Notes under the pieces: model-generated
The model's input: the letters and a program-made list of their open reading frames with translations, nothing else
The model's database searches: none
Told to the model about the DNA's origin: nothing
From: Ceratobasidium sp. AG-K
Taxonomy: Eukaryota; Basidiomycota; Agaricomycetes; Cantharellales; Ceratobasidiaceae
Direction of reading: 5' to 3'
Assembly (NCBI GenBank): GCA_037039685.1
Contig: JAWNGF010000007.1
Location: 1,116,001 to 1,180,000, forward strand
Length of the DNA: 64,000 nt
In this document: positions 11,383 through 24,400 of the stretch, one piece after another
How positions within the stretch are numbered: position 1 is the stretch's first letter
Layout: every line of letters begins with the position of its first letter
Made by a program: the position numbers and the translations under genes

Positions 11383-13362
11383 TCACTTCAAGGCTGGCTC
11401 AGCCCACCGGGTTTTGAGTGACTCTCCTTGAATATAGTTCTCCCTAAAAATTATTTCCAAGCGGCAAGCAACGAGCGGCAACGCGTCAGTGGTGAGAGGG
11501 GCCGATGGTGCCCAACCTGGAGGATATCCCGTCTGTATGCTCAATTCCTTAAGTTTAGGCAGCGAGGCAGAGTATCGTAGATCGTCGAATACAACATACT
11601 GATCCCGCATTCTCAGATAGACAATTTTTGGCAGCAGTGTATCAAGGTAGCCGTAAAGCGATTGAAAACCCTGTTCTGCAACCGCCAAGTTATAAAGCCA
11701 GAGCGCCTTCAATGGGAGTTGGGCAATGCGTTCTAAAATCCTTGGTCTACTGTGATCAATCTACCAGTATTAGACTTTCACTGTGGGGTTTCAGATCACT
11801 GAATAACATAAGAAAATGCACTGAACCGAAAATGTCCGCTTTCAGTGAGATATTACATCATTTTTCAGCCATCTCGCGCATGGTTGTCTGTCATCAGCAC
11901 CATAAAAGGTAAATTTGAATAGGCTCTGGAGCTTATTTGCCCCCCAGTCACTCCTGAAGATAATCTTCAGCGTATCAGTCACTGAAAGCGGACACGCTCA
12001 GTAATTTATGTCATGAGTTTTCGGTGTTGATATGGCTAGGATTCAGCGCACTTAGCCTCCACAGTGTTTGTTGTGTCGAAGTCAATGAGAAGGCGGGCGA
12101 CACCACGGCTACGAGCACAAACCGCGGGAACTAATACATATGAGACCCAGTCATCAGAAGTAAGTCGGTCAATAGTAATATAGATCAAAATGGAGCTCAA
12201 GATATCTCAAACTAATAACCAGCGGGCTTATTTCCCAAACGGTCAAAGGGTCTACTTCTTTCAACAGCCGAATCTTAAGTTTGCGAAGCGCGGGGAATGA
12301 ATTGCCGGGTAGGTCAATATATGCAATACCAGTAGGACTATGACCTTGGTACCGAGGTCGTACGTCGAGGGACTCAAGATACGGCAACTGGCCTAGGGCC
12401 ACGAGCGCGTTCGGTTGGAGAAGGAGGGTTGTGCTCGTTAAAGCACGAAGGTGGACCATACTTTGAAAAAGACTGGTGACGAGAACCTTCCATGTATTAC
12501 ACCGGGTGACCCTCGATCCTGTTGTGAATCAAGACCCGTGTGCCAGCGGAGTTAGAAACAGAGCCGGGAAAGAATGAAACCCTTTCGACAAAAGTTTATC
12601 ATTGAACTATGGCCACTAATATATTCCCTACATATATTTGAGGGGTCAATGTGTGGTTGTGTTCCTTGTTAACTAGGTATAGTAGACTTCGATCGAGCGG
12701 AGCGAAGGGGATCCTAGAACGGTGGGCCATAATGCTTGGACAAGTGATGCTTGGGGGTTGTTTGTTGTTGCTATCCGTAATGTTTTCAAGTTTGGTAGTA
12801 GAGGGCGGTCACCCCGGCGGCGTACCAATGCACTCCAGTCTGTCACCACAATTTCCGACGCGTAGGCGGGGTCATTCGGATAAGGACTATAATTCCCAGG
12901 ACAAATCTGCAGTGACTTGACAAAAGGTGCGTATAAAAAGAGCCGGGAAAAGTGAGCTTCCGAAGGAGGTGGAAGCTGGTAGGCATTCATAGCCGTAAGT
13001 GACGGTTGGGAGATGAAGACATCAAGCCAACGTACAAAGACAGTTATTATTGGTACTCCTACGATCGTATGAGGTCGGAGTAGATAGAGAACTGGTTGAA
13101 GACTATCCAGGGTGCTCCAGATAATCGGTGCTGTCGCACTAAACACCAGTCATGAAGTAGATTGCTAAGCGTGCACACTCCCCAATTCGCGCGCATCCAA
13201 AGATGATGTCCTCAAGATCGAGAGAGCTGAATATTGAGCGTGCATTGCAATGGTCTGTAGAGGGCTCCATGATACATGCGAGAGTAGAGAGAGGCGGGAA
13301 TGAAGCCTGTTGGCTCCGTCACTATTGGTTGATGGGTTACATAAATAGGAACAATCGTCCAC
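11383..13362 (-). CDS. F-box/LRR-like protein, multi-exon
   Basis: Four minus-strand coding blocks read as one leucine-rich protein: an N-terminal block (about 13150-13362, including LDARELG), a block at 12673-13143 (IIWSTLDSLQPVLYLL ... LLPNLKTLRI), blocks around 12030-12460 (LGQLPYLESLDVRP, FPALRKLKIRLL, LRYLELHFDL, then TSDDWVSYVLVPAVCA), one near 11860-11980, and one at 11383-11720 (LPKIVYLRMRDQY, LPKLKELSIQTG). The regular LxxLxxLxL spacing resembles the F-box-like proteins abundant in basidiomycetes, which are SCF ubiquitin-ligase substrate receptors. The exact start, splice sites and 3' end were not resolved: TGA at 11383 sits inside a GTGAGT-like donor, so another exon may follow. Confidence 0.5.
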
Positions 13363-13515
13363 ATTTGGCTACATTGGAGACAAATACAAACGTGCAGCCA
13401 CTCAAGGGTTACATCTATCACCAGATTGTATAGTAAAAATAAATAATATGCGAGACGAAATACAAGATAGCGGGGAGAGTGACAATATGAAGCACGATAC
13501 ATATTCGCCAGGATT

Positions 13516-16500
13516 CTAATTCTGGTGAGATTGTAGCATGCGAAGCGCATCTTGAATGCGCTTTTGCAATGCGTCTACATCTTGGACTAGACTTTGTTGT
13601 CGCCCAGAAACATCATCAATTGTGACACGAGATCTGGGCCGGGGTCTATCAACCTCGATTGTTGTGGGCCTTAGGGGTTCGTGGGATCGGGTTCTGGCTC
13701 TGGGTGAAGGGGCTTGACTCGAGCTAGCCTGGGACTCGCGTCCCTGGTAGTGCGTGTCTAGGAGGTCTCGTGCCGCGGATGACGGCTGTCGCGCGGCCAT
13801 GCTATAGCCGAGAGTCTCGTCGACGCTCTTGACTCGCCTCCGCCCAGCTGGTTCCAAGTTCGGTGCGAGCCCGGCTCCCGCTCTCGTTTTTTGTCCAGTG
13901 GTTTTACGCTCGCCAGCTTGATCAACGCGAATAGCCGGTACGGACCTGGATCCGTCGCTCGAGTTAACACGGGTCCGTCGTTTTGCCTCATCTTGTCGCG
14001 CCATCTCTTCGGCAAGAGCCAATTCGTGCTGGCGAGCGGCCTCCACCGCCTGGTCTCTCTGCAACGACTCGGTCCTCTTGCGCGCTTCCTTCTGCTTTTC
14101 GAGACGTCGACGCTCTAGTTCGAGCTTGGATTGAGCACGGCGCTCCAAATACGTTCGGTCCGACGCTTCGGGCGTGTCCTTGCTCGGTGGGTTCGCGTCC
14201 TGGCTTTTGGAACCCTCGTTGCCCCTCTCTCTTAATTGGCTTGGTGGCACTGGTGCGCGGATTGCTGATAGCTCCTCCCTGATCCTCGCCTCTTCCTGGG
14301 TGTTATCCTGCTCGCGTCCCTTTCCCTTCTCCCTCTGTCGTTCCAATCTAGCCAGCTCCTCCTTCCTCGCCTTTTCCCGCTCCTTCTCCAAAATTGCCCG
14401 CCGATGCCTCTCGGCTCTTTCCCTGCGCTCTTTGTCCTCTGACAAATCCTCCTCGCTTTCGTCGCGCCTCGCACTTCGCCCAGTCCACGTTGGCGTAGTG
14501 GCGCGCACGCTTAATCGCGAGCCAGATCGACTATACATTGCGCTTGGTGTTACAGCAGCAAAGGTCATCATCGCACTCGGTGTCGCGGAACGCCGAGACA
14601 ACGCACTGCCTGGGCGGGGGCTCGGGCTCGGGCTGGGTGGGCCGCCAAGGCCTTCGGACGAGGTCATTGAATTATCGAACATTGGAATCACGATCGGATG
14701 AAGAGACGGTCGGGACAGTTTGGCTGGGTCATCATCTTCCTGAATTTCCTCGGCACTTGGGAATTGAGTTTCATCTTGACCTTGGGTATAAAGACTCCTC
14801 CCGCTCTTACTCGCGTCCGAGATTGATTGCGACTGGGATATTTTGCTATCCTCCCCTCCAAAGTAAACCCTCTTTCGAGCGGATTCGAGGACTTGTCGAA
14901 GAGCCTCCGTCTCGGTTACTGCCCGCGTTCGACGTGCCGTACCCGTGCCCGTTCCGGGAGCTGCGTTACTCGTGCTGTATGGATTACCGTACGAAAGTGC
15001 GCCAGGTCTGACGGGAGTCTTGAACATATGTGCAGCCGAACTTCGATACGTTTGGTCTGGACCCGCCACGTTCTGACGGAATGGTGTTCGAAAGGGAGTA
15101 GCCGAGACACCTCTGTGAGCGCCAGCACCTGGATTCGGATAGAATGGCGTGGCCGAGCTTTGCCTAAATGGCGTGGCCGCAGATTGTCTGTGCTGGAACG
15201 GCGTAGCAAGCGTTTTTGGGAAGGGCGTAGCGGCGGGTTGTCGCATGGGTGTGGCAGAAGGCAAACCAAACAGCGGTTGTCGAAAGGGGGTTTGCTTGCT
15301 GTTCACATACGGCGTAGCGGGAACTTTGAGCCTGAACGGGGTATTGGCCATCAGTCCTCCAACGTCTTCCGTCACGTCGTCTGGCTCGACCGTATCTTCA
15401 ACATGGTCAAACGCATCCACCGGAGGACCCCAACAAAAACCCCCAAGCTGTTCCATCGATTCGTCTCCCTCGTCGTTGATTCCTCCCGGACGCAGGGTCA
15501 AATTTCTACTGTCGTCGTTTCCTCCTTGTTGCAGAGTTAACCTTCTACTTTGGTCCTCCCCCCCTCGTCGAGTTCCTGTGGTCATATCGCCGCCTGCACC
15601 CAACATGTCGCTCCCATCAACCGTGCTCTGGAAGAACGCAGAAAATGCAAATCCCCCTGGCTCTTGACTTGCATCCACGGCCGATTCGTCGAGGACCGGT
15701 GGTGCGTATGTGAATTGTGGAGTGACGAGAGATAGTGGAGGTTGAACTACAGGGGAGCTATATGCGTTTCGTTACCCTAAGCGAAAAGATAAACGCTACT
15801 CACGGGCATGAAGGTTATCCCAATCTACGCTACGAAAGTAAGAGTGGTCCTGAATTTCCTTGACCGAGTGTCTCCCAAGTCTCGATGAAGGATCCGTTAA
15901 TAGCCTACGATCGTGTCAGCATGCAACCTGATAGAAAACCAGCCGTGTTGAACAGACAGCCTGGCTCGTGAAAAAAAATCCAGGGCTAACCTTGATAGTA
16001 GGTTTTCTAATCCGCTTGATACCACTCCAGCGGGAAATCGAAGGCTTTTCTAGAGCAATAAGAGTAAGCCTCAGCGAGATTTACTCGGCTCGGGAGTAGT
16101 CGCAAACGGAGCGACCCTCGCATCAGCTCGAGGTGAGCAGAATGATCAACTCACACTATGAGCTAAAACCTTCTTATACGTCGTTGGAACATCCTGCGCA
16201 AAAAATGGCGCCACCCCATAAGCCAATTCGTAAATCATAGCACCCAAGCTCCACCAATCCGTCTCGGGCCCATAACCCTCTTGGAGCTCTGAGGTGTCTC
16301 CGCTCCCTGGTTCGTTCCCGTTAACGCTACGCCTAAGTTTATCGATGACTTTGCTCCTGAGGTCTTCACTAAAATCCTGGGCCCAGGTATCCTCCTCTTC
16401 CTCTTCATCATCCTCGTATCCTTTTCGTACTCGTGCAAGGGCTGTTTCGTGCCAAATGAGAATCTCGGGCGAGAGGTAATCGCAGGTGCCGCAAGGAACT

Positions 16501-17445
16501 AGACAATCGTCTAAGGGAAGGACTCGAGAGGGGCGTGATCCGGGTTTATGGGTAGTGGATAAAGAAATTGGGGCTGCGCATCCAAAGTCTAGTACCTGGA
16601 GATGCTTTGTCGAAGTGATTGCAAGATTAGAAGGTTTTATGTCCCTATAAATCTAAACGTTAGCCGCCTAGATCGCAGACTGGAGCGAACTAACCTGTGT
16701 GCCCATCCCTGTTCATGCAACCAACCAATCGCGCAAACCGCCTGGGAAAACCACCATCGCACATCCGACTCCACCATCCCACCTTCTGTACAGCTCTCCA
16801 AAACATCCTCCAGGGTACCGCCTGGAACGTAAGACATAACCAATGTATAAGTCGACGGGCCATCTGTGCCAGTACCTGCCCCCTCTTTGAAGGCACATAA
16901 AAGATGCGGAGACCACACACTGCCCTCACGACGGGCACACAGCAAAACGTCACGCTCTCGCGTAGCCTGAAGGGCTTGTCGTCGTGGTTGAGCCTTCCGT
17001 ACATAAAGAGCGTTATCCAAGCGGCACAGGGCGACATCAATCTAGAGAGGTAGATCACCGAAGATTGATGTGCCAAGTCGGGTATGGTTTTTTCATTAAC
17101 GAACAAGTTCGATTAGTCAATAATCAATTAGATTATAAATAGCGCAAACAATGAAGACTATCACAAGACGTACCTCGCCAAACTGCCCACCGGGCAATCC
17201 TCCTTGAGACACTAAGTCTTTGTCCCCAAACCTCGCATCAATTATATCTACAAGGGAAAAACCCATGTTCAGTTAGCGAATCAAGGAAATTAATAACAGG
17301 TATGCTTACCTGGCGAATAACCCCCTATATCAAGTTGAGCCCCAATAACATCATCTTCATCGCCAGAGTGTGCTTTTAACACCCCGGGTTTAATTAGAGC
17401 CGTACGGAGGGTCGTCCAGCGTTCTCTCCAAGTTGTACGGACCAT
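13516..17445 (-). CDS. AGC-family Ser/Thr kinase with TPF-repeat tail
   Basis: Starts at ATG 17445 (MVRTTWRERW). After two introns a glycine loop (GGLPGGQFGE) and the ALYVRKAQ lysine region appear, then ERDVLL, LVMSYVPGGTLEDVL, HRDIKPSN, LDFGCAAP, GTCDYLSPEIL, an insert of about 60 acidic residues, YGPETDWWSLGAMIYEL, and the AGC C-tail (RLGRHSVKEIQDHSYF, later FAFSAFFQS). This pattern resembles ROCK/MRCK/citron-like AGC kinases. The last exon (about 13516-15740) adds some 720 residues: about ten TPF/TPM-type motifs, Ser-Pro rich sequence, and a charged segment likely to form coiled coil (EREKARKEELARLERQREK). Tail TP/SP sites could be CDK or MAPK targets. A GTG-started reading at 15678 is internal to this gene. 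The orthology group is not settled. Confidence 0.75.
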
Positions 17446-20400
17446 CCGAGCTCAGGTGTCTATCGTCGCCAACTCCACCGTATTCATATAAGCGCCCAGA
17501 GCACGTGGGCGTTGAACGGAACCTCGTATTGCAAATGACTCCAAACCTCTGAAACAGTCCTCACAAACAATGAAAAGATCCAACGAACGCACAGAACGGC
17601 AAGCTGCAGCAAGCTCGGCGATACATCACTCTCAAAATTACTGCGCGACTGAATCGTGAGATTCTTACACTCGATTATTCATGCTAAGTCGGCAGACTCA
17701 CCGCACCACTGCATTCATCTCTGAGCTTGCCCTTACCTTTGCTTACCTGGCATCTTAACTTTCACTTCAATCTACGTATGGGACTCTGTATCTGGGCCAT
17801 CCTATCGCTAGAACTGCCCACCCTTATCTCAGAAGTACTTCTGTAGACCCCGCACGATAAGATGCCACTGGTCACCCACGAATGGCCAAGTTGACGAGCC
17901 CTGTTTTCAGACGGCCGGTAGCCAACGCCTACATAGCGTTAATGTACTTGAAACATGTCAACCGGGTCCGTCGACTAACTGGAGCTGATTTTGATAATGG
18001 TGCCGTTTCTGTCGGTGTGATAACGTTCCAGGTACGAAGCTTGAAAGCGCTACGTATCCGTAACCATGTACCTCCGAGCAATCCACTCTGGACACTCTAC
18101 ACCCACGCAATGTCTTCTTCCTTTAACATCTGTGCAGTATTGTTGGAGTGCTCTTTACGGACGGGCTAAAGCACCCAAGCGGTAGTAATCAGCACAAGGC
18201 GCTTGACCCGGGTCCATCCCGCCAGTACCAACCCCAGTTCCACCCCAGTAGATTGGCATCAGCCGAGTTCTCATTCCGCAAATTGCCCTGTGTGAGGGTG
18301 TATAACCACGCGATATGCACTAGACTTAGAGCACCAATTCAATCGGCTACTCTACCAAACACCATCTAGCCAAGCATTTTGTGTCGTAATGCATGTGGCG
18401 AATATGCTCTTACCAATAAAACCACGTGAACCTACACAATCGCCTACAATACGATACTGTATATTAGCCCAGTGCAATTCACTCTACACATTGACCTCCC
18501 CGGACGGATCTAGGAAACTTGGCGAGGGATGCAGCATTTCATACCTATTTGCTTTGTAGGCTTCCACCCCTGGCAGGCTCACTCGGGGGACTGTGGCCGA
18601 GTTCCCGGAACTCGGCGCGTCAATTCACAGAAGACTTCTGTGCACGAAGCTTTACGCTCTCCTAGAAAGTATAATTCCCCGTTGGTGATGTGCTGGTTGA
18701 TTTCGTTTCACGCTTGCAGTATTTGCCGTCAATACGAAATGAGTCAGACGCATTACTTTAAACTCTCCTTCGAGCTTCCTAGCGGTTAAGCCTTGCTATG
18801 TTATCACTAAACCCACGAGTCCAGGCTGAACTGTGAGATTAAGATATTGCACATATGGTGGACATACTTGCTTAACCAATTCATTCCCCGAATAGCCAGA
18901 ATGCCATCCATACGACTTGGCACCGCAGTAATGATAGAAGGCCTCTACTCCCATCCGCCACCCCCAACGTCTTTGAATCAATCCCAAGTCGGGTGAGGAA
19001 TAGCAACTACGCGTGAAACCAGGGATACACGGACCTCGTGCTTAATGTCCTCCTGGCTGATCAACAAGCGTTGAGCCAAAGCCCACTACGTCTACGCGTA
19101 TACAACACCCTAGTGGGTTTGAAATAGTAACTCAATAAAAGTGTATGATTTGATCCTGTATTCGCAGAAATTTCCCCATATATACCTAACTGTCCGACTC
19201 GTTTCCTTGGTTAGTAGCTAAGCACGTTGTGCTCACCTCGATGCAGTTTATTATCAAACCTCGAAGATGTTGCGTCGTTCGGACGCGGATACTACCTTTA
19301 GGAGAACGAGAAGAATCGGGGGCGTGGAGCTTATATGCGCCACTTGTCGGTCAATCAATCCTTACTGAAGTCTAATCGCGTTCTGGTGGACCCTGTTTTA
19401 GTGTATTAGCCTCGCTGACAGTTCACCGCGCGGCTGGGGCGTGTGTTGCCCCTGGAATCAGACTTTGATGCTTTAGAGACATCCTTACGATACTGCGCGG
19501 GCGTGGCGCAAAACGTACACCTGGATTTGACTTGCGAGGACAGTGGAAGGACAGAGTTGACTCATATTGGAGGGTTTCTTGAGTAGCTCTGGGCTATGTG
19601 AGAAATGCAAGGTTACGTGAAACTGTGGTAGTAATATGAAAGAGCCGAGGTACTCGGTCCCGTTATTTCCACCGGGGCTGAGAACCTGCGGCTCTCTGTC
19701 ATTCTGATTGCGAAATTCCACGAGCTCTGAGTTGGCTAACACGTCCCAGGAGATGCCAAATGAATTGCTGTGCACAAACCCTAGCTGACAGCTCGTCAGT
19801 GTCGTCGTCAAAAAAGCGCTCTTTCGAGACTGTGGCTATCCGAGGGAAGATTGTACAGGCTGAACTGGCCTGGCTTGCGAGAGAAGGCTGGATCAATACA
19901 ATTTCGCCCACGGTAAGCTCCGGGAGGTCCATTGGAGTTCAAAGCGGGCTCAGATTGCATGAGTTGCATGACGAGTTTAACATTATTGTCACGCTGCAGA
20001 TGTGGCTTGTTACCCTGGGGCTTCGATGAGCCAATGTGGTAAAGCATGCTTACAGTATTTCGGGTGCAACTAAAACGAACTACTTCGTCATATTTTGGGA
20101 TGGGTGCTCGGGGGTTTAACTAAGACAAGGTGTGATAGTTGCCTGCGCTATATGCGCCCCATCCCTCTTAAATGCGAATTTTCAGCTTGGAAGCCTCCGG
20201 CATGTGCATACAAGGCCTACTTCGACTTCGCCGCGCTTAAGAGTCTCAACCTGTGGCCCCACTTCCATGGGTGCTGGGTCTAGACAGAATGCTCAAATAT
20301 GATTCAGCGTTTCGAAAGGTCGATATATTGACTCTGGATCTTGTATTAAGGTATAGTTGTAGGACGGGAAGATATGACCATCTGGCAGAAGGATAGAATA

Positions 20401-20464
20401 CAAGGTCGTAAAGGAAGAATGATTAATGAGAAGTGCGATCACTAACACAGGGATGAGCATCCAA
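17446..20464. other. 3 kb without recognisable genes
   Basis: Upstream of the AGC kinase lies its promoter side. Beyond that, open frames are short and unlike known proteins on both strands. No repeats, RNA genes or transposon ends were noticed. Confidence 0.45.
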
Positions 20465-21158
20465 TTATAATGTTTTCTTAATTTTGCCGCCCAGTCTATC
20501 TTGCCTACTTGAGTCGTCTTCCCTACTTCGCTTGGCGCCGTTACGGCTGGAAGCAACCGACACGCCTGTAGGTTTCATAAAACCGGTAGCCGACGGACCC
20601 GCAGGCTTAATGAATCCCTCGAGTCGGTGACGGCGTACTCCTGGCTTGTTCGCGGGCTGGGGGCTAGTTGTTGGTTTCGAACCTGAAATCGAGTTGGGCA
20701 GTGTTTTCGTTGATTTTGGGGAACCCGTAGCTTTAATGTCGCTGTCGGTCGCCGATTCGCCTTTCTGATCTTCTTCGTTCGTATTGCTTTGCTGTAAGGA
20801 AGGATCCTCATAAACGACTTCGGCACCTTCTCGGAACACTCGTCTTCGTGCTGCAGGCTCCGGATCAGCCTCAGATCCAGAGGGCCGCTGGGCTATGAAC
20901 GTGGGTGTTTCCTTGTCGAATACAAATGGAAGATAAGACTCGTCACGTATAACATGGATCCTAGATTTTTGACGCGACTATCAGAAGCAACACAAGGAGA
21001 CCAAAATTTACACACTGAGGCTGTTGGGCTACTCCGCCGGTATTCTTAGAGGGAGGCATCCCCCAGGCGGCCCGTGCTTGGGGTCCAATATCCCATTCAG
21101 CCTCGTCGACTACTTTGGCAGCAGTAGCAGCAACATGTTGCGTTCCCCCGCGTTGCAT
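20465..21158 (-). CDS. Hypothetical protein, basic C-terminus
   Basis: Two exons. The first, from ATG 21158, reads DEAEWDIGPQARAAWGMPPS. A 55 bp intron (21032-20978, GT...TAG) joins in phase to SRQKSRIHVIRDESYLPF in the second. The rest is low complexity, with Ser/Thr/Pro-rich stretches, two related GF(I/M)KP(A/T)G motifs and a basic end (AKRSREDD ... GGKIKKTL) that could be a nuclear localisation signal. I do not recognise the family. It is divergent from the alpha-mannosidase gene, with 287 bp between the start codons. The in-phase splice supports a real gene. Confidence 0.55.
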
Positions 21159-21445
21159 GAAGCGTAGGCTACGATACCACTAATGATAAATGAGACAGCC
21201 ATATCCATATAAATATACACACGATAAAGTGCCATTGGACAGTGTTGCGCCTCCAGGTTTTCGGGACATGGCTTCTCTCTTGCTACGGCAGTTCGGAAGG
21301 TGACTTGAGCTTCAGGAGGTTGAGAACGATGGTGTTCGTAAGCGCCGCTGTGGTCAGGGTCACATGACGCGCCCGCACGGACCATCACCCCGCATTCCTT
21401 CGAACGCCCCAGACACAACCACGACCATCATCTGTATACAAAACT

Positions 21446-24400
21446 ATGGGCGGAACTCACCACCAACATGGTCATGGTGGGCATCAGCATGGACCCAATC
21501 CAGAATCTTCGTACCCAGAGCTCAATTTCGGAGTTGGTGAGTTTCGTATACCGTCTTGAAGTCATCTGTCTCAATTGTCATTCAGGGAGTAAATGGATCA
21601 AAGGCTTAACCAAAGACCGCGTCGGGAAGTTTACAGGTGGGTTAGGGTTGTACATATAGCGGCCTTGCGCTTATATTGGAATGGCAGGCGGAAGTTATGC
21701 CTCTCTAAACCTCCCAGCACTTATGTTTACACATCGTATCGACGATGCTGATCATGTAAAACTCGAAGTTTGGTCTGCACCCGGCCTCACCAAGCCCTCC
21801 TTCGAAGAGGCAATGAAGCAGAAATTCAAGCCTGCTAAAAAGGGGGATAACTTCGGTCCTAGCTGTAAGTTACCTCATCTTGGCGTAATAACCGTGTCCA
21901 GGTGACTAACTCGAATTGGACCTTAGGGGTACGATTAGTCGCTTCCTCTTCATGGATTACATTCATATTAGTTGTAGACGAACCATTGGTGGAAAGTAAC
22001 CGTCAAGATACCTGCCGAATGGGAGAAGTACGAACGCGTTCAATGTAGGTCCGCTTGTTGAACTCTTTGACCCACCCTAATATTACGTAGTCGAGTTCGA
22101 CCCCGGCTGCGAAGCCATGATATTCACCACGTCAGGAGAGCCCCTGCAAGGAATTACCGGAGGATATGACGGCGATCGTCGCGTCGAGTTTATTTTGGAC
22201 AAGACCAAGAGGGAGTACAGCTTTATCATCGAGAGCAGCTGTAATGGGATGTTTGGGATTAGTGGGATTGCTCCACCGGACGTGAGTGTTCTTCTCTCTG
22301 GGTTGGGGCTGCTTGTCGAGCGGATCGTAGCCCAACCGTTACTTTACTTTGGCCTCCGCGGACCTCGTCGTCCCCAACCAAGATGCATGGCACTTGTTCT
22401 GGGATTTCACGACTTTGCGCGAAATTATCGACACGCTCCCTGGAAACTCTCCCCTTCAAAATCTTGCGCTTAAGACGGCAAACGAAATTATGAATGTATT
22501 CGATGTCAACGACCCGGTCAGTACGCACATATCGAGGTTGGGTGATTGTAATCTCACGCGCGTTACATTTTGACCCGAGTAGAACACGGTAGACAAGTGT
22601 CGTAAGCTTGCAGAGGTTGTTTTCGGGTCCGAATGGGCCAAGGAGGGGGAGAAGATTTACCGAGTCCGAGGAGATGGAAAGGGAGCGGATCGTGAGCAGG
22701 TATGGGGAATTGGGCATTGTAAGTCATTCCTTTCCATCCCGATATTTACTAAGTATGTATTCGACTTCAGGCCATATTGATACCGCTTGGCTTTGGCCGT
22801 ACAGCGTTACTCAACAAAAGGTTGCACGATCTTGGTCGACTCAAGTGGACTTGATGAATCGATACCCCGAGCATCACTTTACTTGCAGCTCGGCCCAACA
22901 ATACAAGTGGCTCGAACAAGTACGTAATTTAGAATTATTGCATTGCATTGTCTCATACGTTCCGCTAGCTCTACCCTCCTCTCTTCGAAAAGGTAAAAGC
23001 TAAAATCAAAGCCGGGCATTTCGAGCCTATTGGTGGCGCATGGGTCGAGCATGACGGCAATATGCCTTCAGGCGAAGCTTTCATCCGACAGATGACCTTC
23101 GGTCAGCGTTATTTCCAGTCTCGATTCGGGGTCCGCTGCCGAACCGGGTGGTTGCCTGACTCTTTTGGCCTTTCTGGTTCTATTCCTCAATTGATGAGGA
23201 GTGCCGGGATGCAAAGGTTCTTTACCCAAAAACTAAGTTGGTATGTCGACCTACGCATTTACCGAGATTTAGACATTAACCCGACATGTCCGCAGGAACA
23301 ATGTGTACGTCAACATAACGCAATCGCATTTGACTCAATGAGATTAAGTATCGCCCCGATCCAGCAATGTTTTCCCACACTCGACGTTTAATTGGGTTGG
23401 AATTGATGGTACACAGGTCTTATGTCATATGACACCGGTCGGTGAGTCTATTTCGCATGTGGCAACCGCGATAATTAGTTTATAACCAATCCACGCCTAG
23501 ATACGTACACTGCCCAGGCTACCACTGGAGATGTCCGCAAGGCTGTCAACAATCACAAGGTCAGTTGTCCAAACGCTCCATTGTTTTAGCCGCGCAATTA
23601 ACGACCATCAATTACAGAACCTGGAGTCCTCCGACATGGGCCTACTGGTATTCGGCAATGGCGATGGAGGAGGAGGGCCACTCGCCAAGATGCTTGAGAA
23701 CGTAAGTCGCATCCGATCCAGCCGGATCACCGATCTCCCCGCCCAACCAACCACATAACCTGCTGGGAGCACCGCATCCCCGCACGCCATTATTCCAACC
23801 CCTATCTCTCTCAGGCTCATGCGGTTTTGAGTTATCGCCGGTTTGGAGTCACAATGTACTGATGTTCCTTGGGCTCATTCCATGATTAGTTGCGCCGGGT
23901 TCGCGCGGCAGGTAACAATTCGCGCGAACTACCCCTGGTAAATATGGGACATACCACCGAAGCCTTTTTCGATCGTTTGGAGAAGGAGAGCATTAGCGGA
24001 ACTGCATTGCCGAACTGGTGAGTCGGGTTCACTTATAGTGGAAGAACTGTATCATTCATGTGAATACATCAAAGGCACGGTGAGCTGTACTTGGAGGTAA
24101 ATCGCTTCAATTGTTCAAGTAATCGAGTGGCAATTAATCACATTACGTTCAGTTCCACCGGGGGACATACACCTCGCACGGCTCAATCAAAAGGGGGAAC
24201 CGCAAATCGGAGATCCTTCTCCGTGACGTAGAGGTAAGCGCTCATGTGCACGAGCGAACCGAACTGATTTACACCATCGGTATTTTCCGCCCCCACCCTC
24301 TTTCGCTAGCTCGTTGCTACCCTAGCCTCACTTACGGCCGGGTACACTTATCCCAAACAACGCATAGACGAGTCATGGGAAAAGGTGTTACTTAACCAAT

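Noticed and set aside
13516..15678. Free-standing 720-residue gene
   Set aside because: The apparent start is GTG and the frame continues upstream through a splice into the AGC kinase C-tail, so it is the last exon of that gene.
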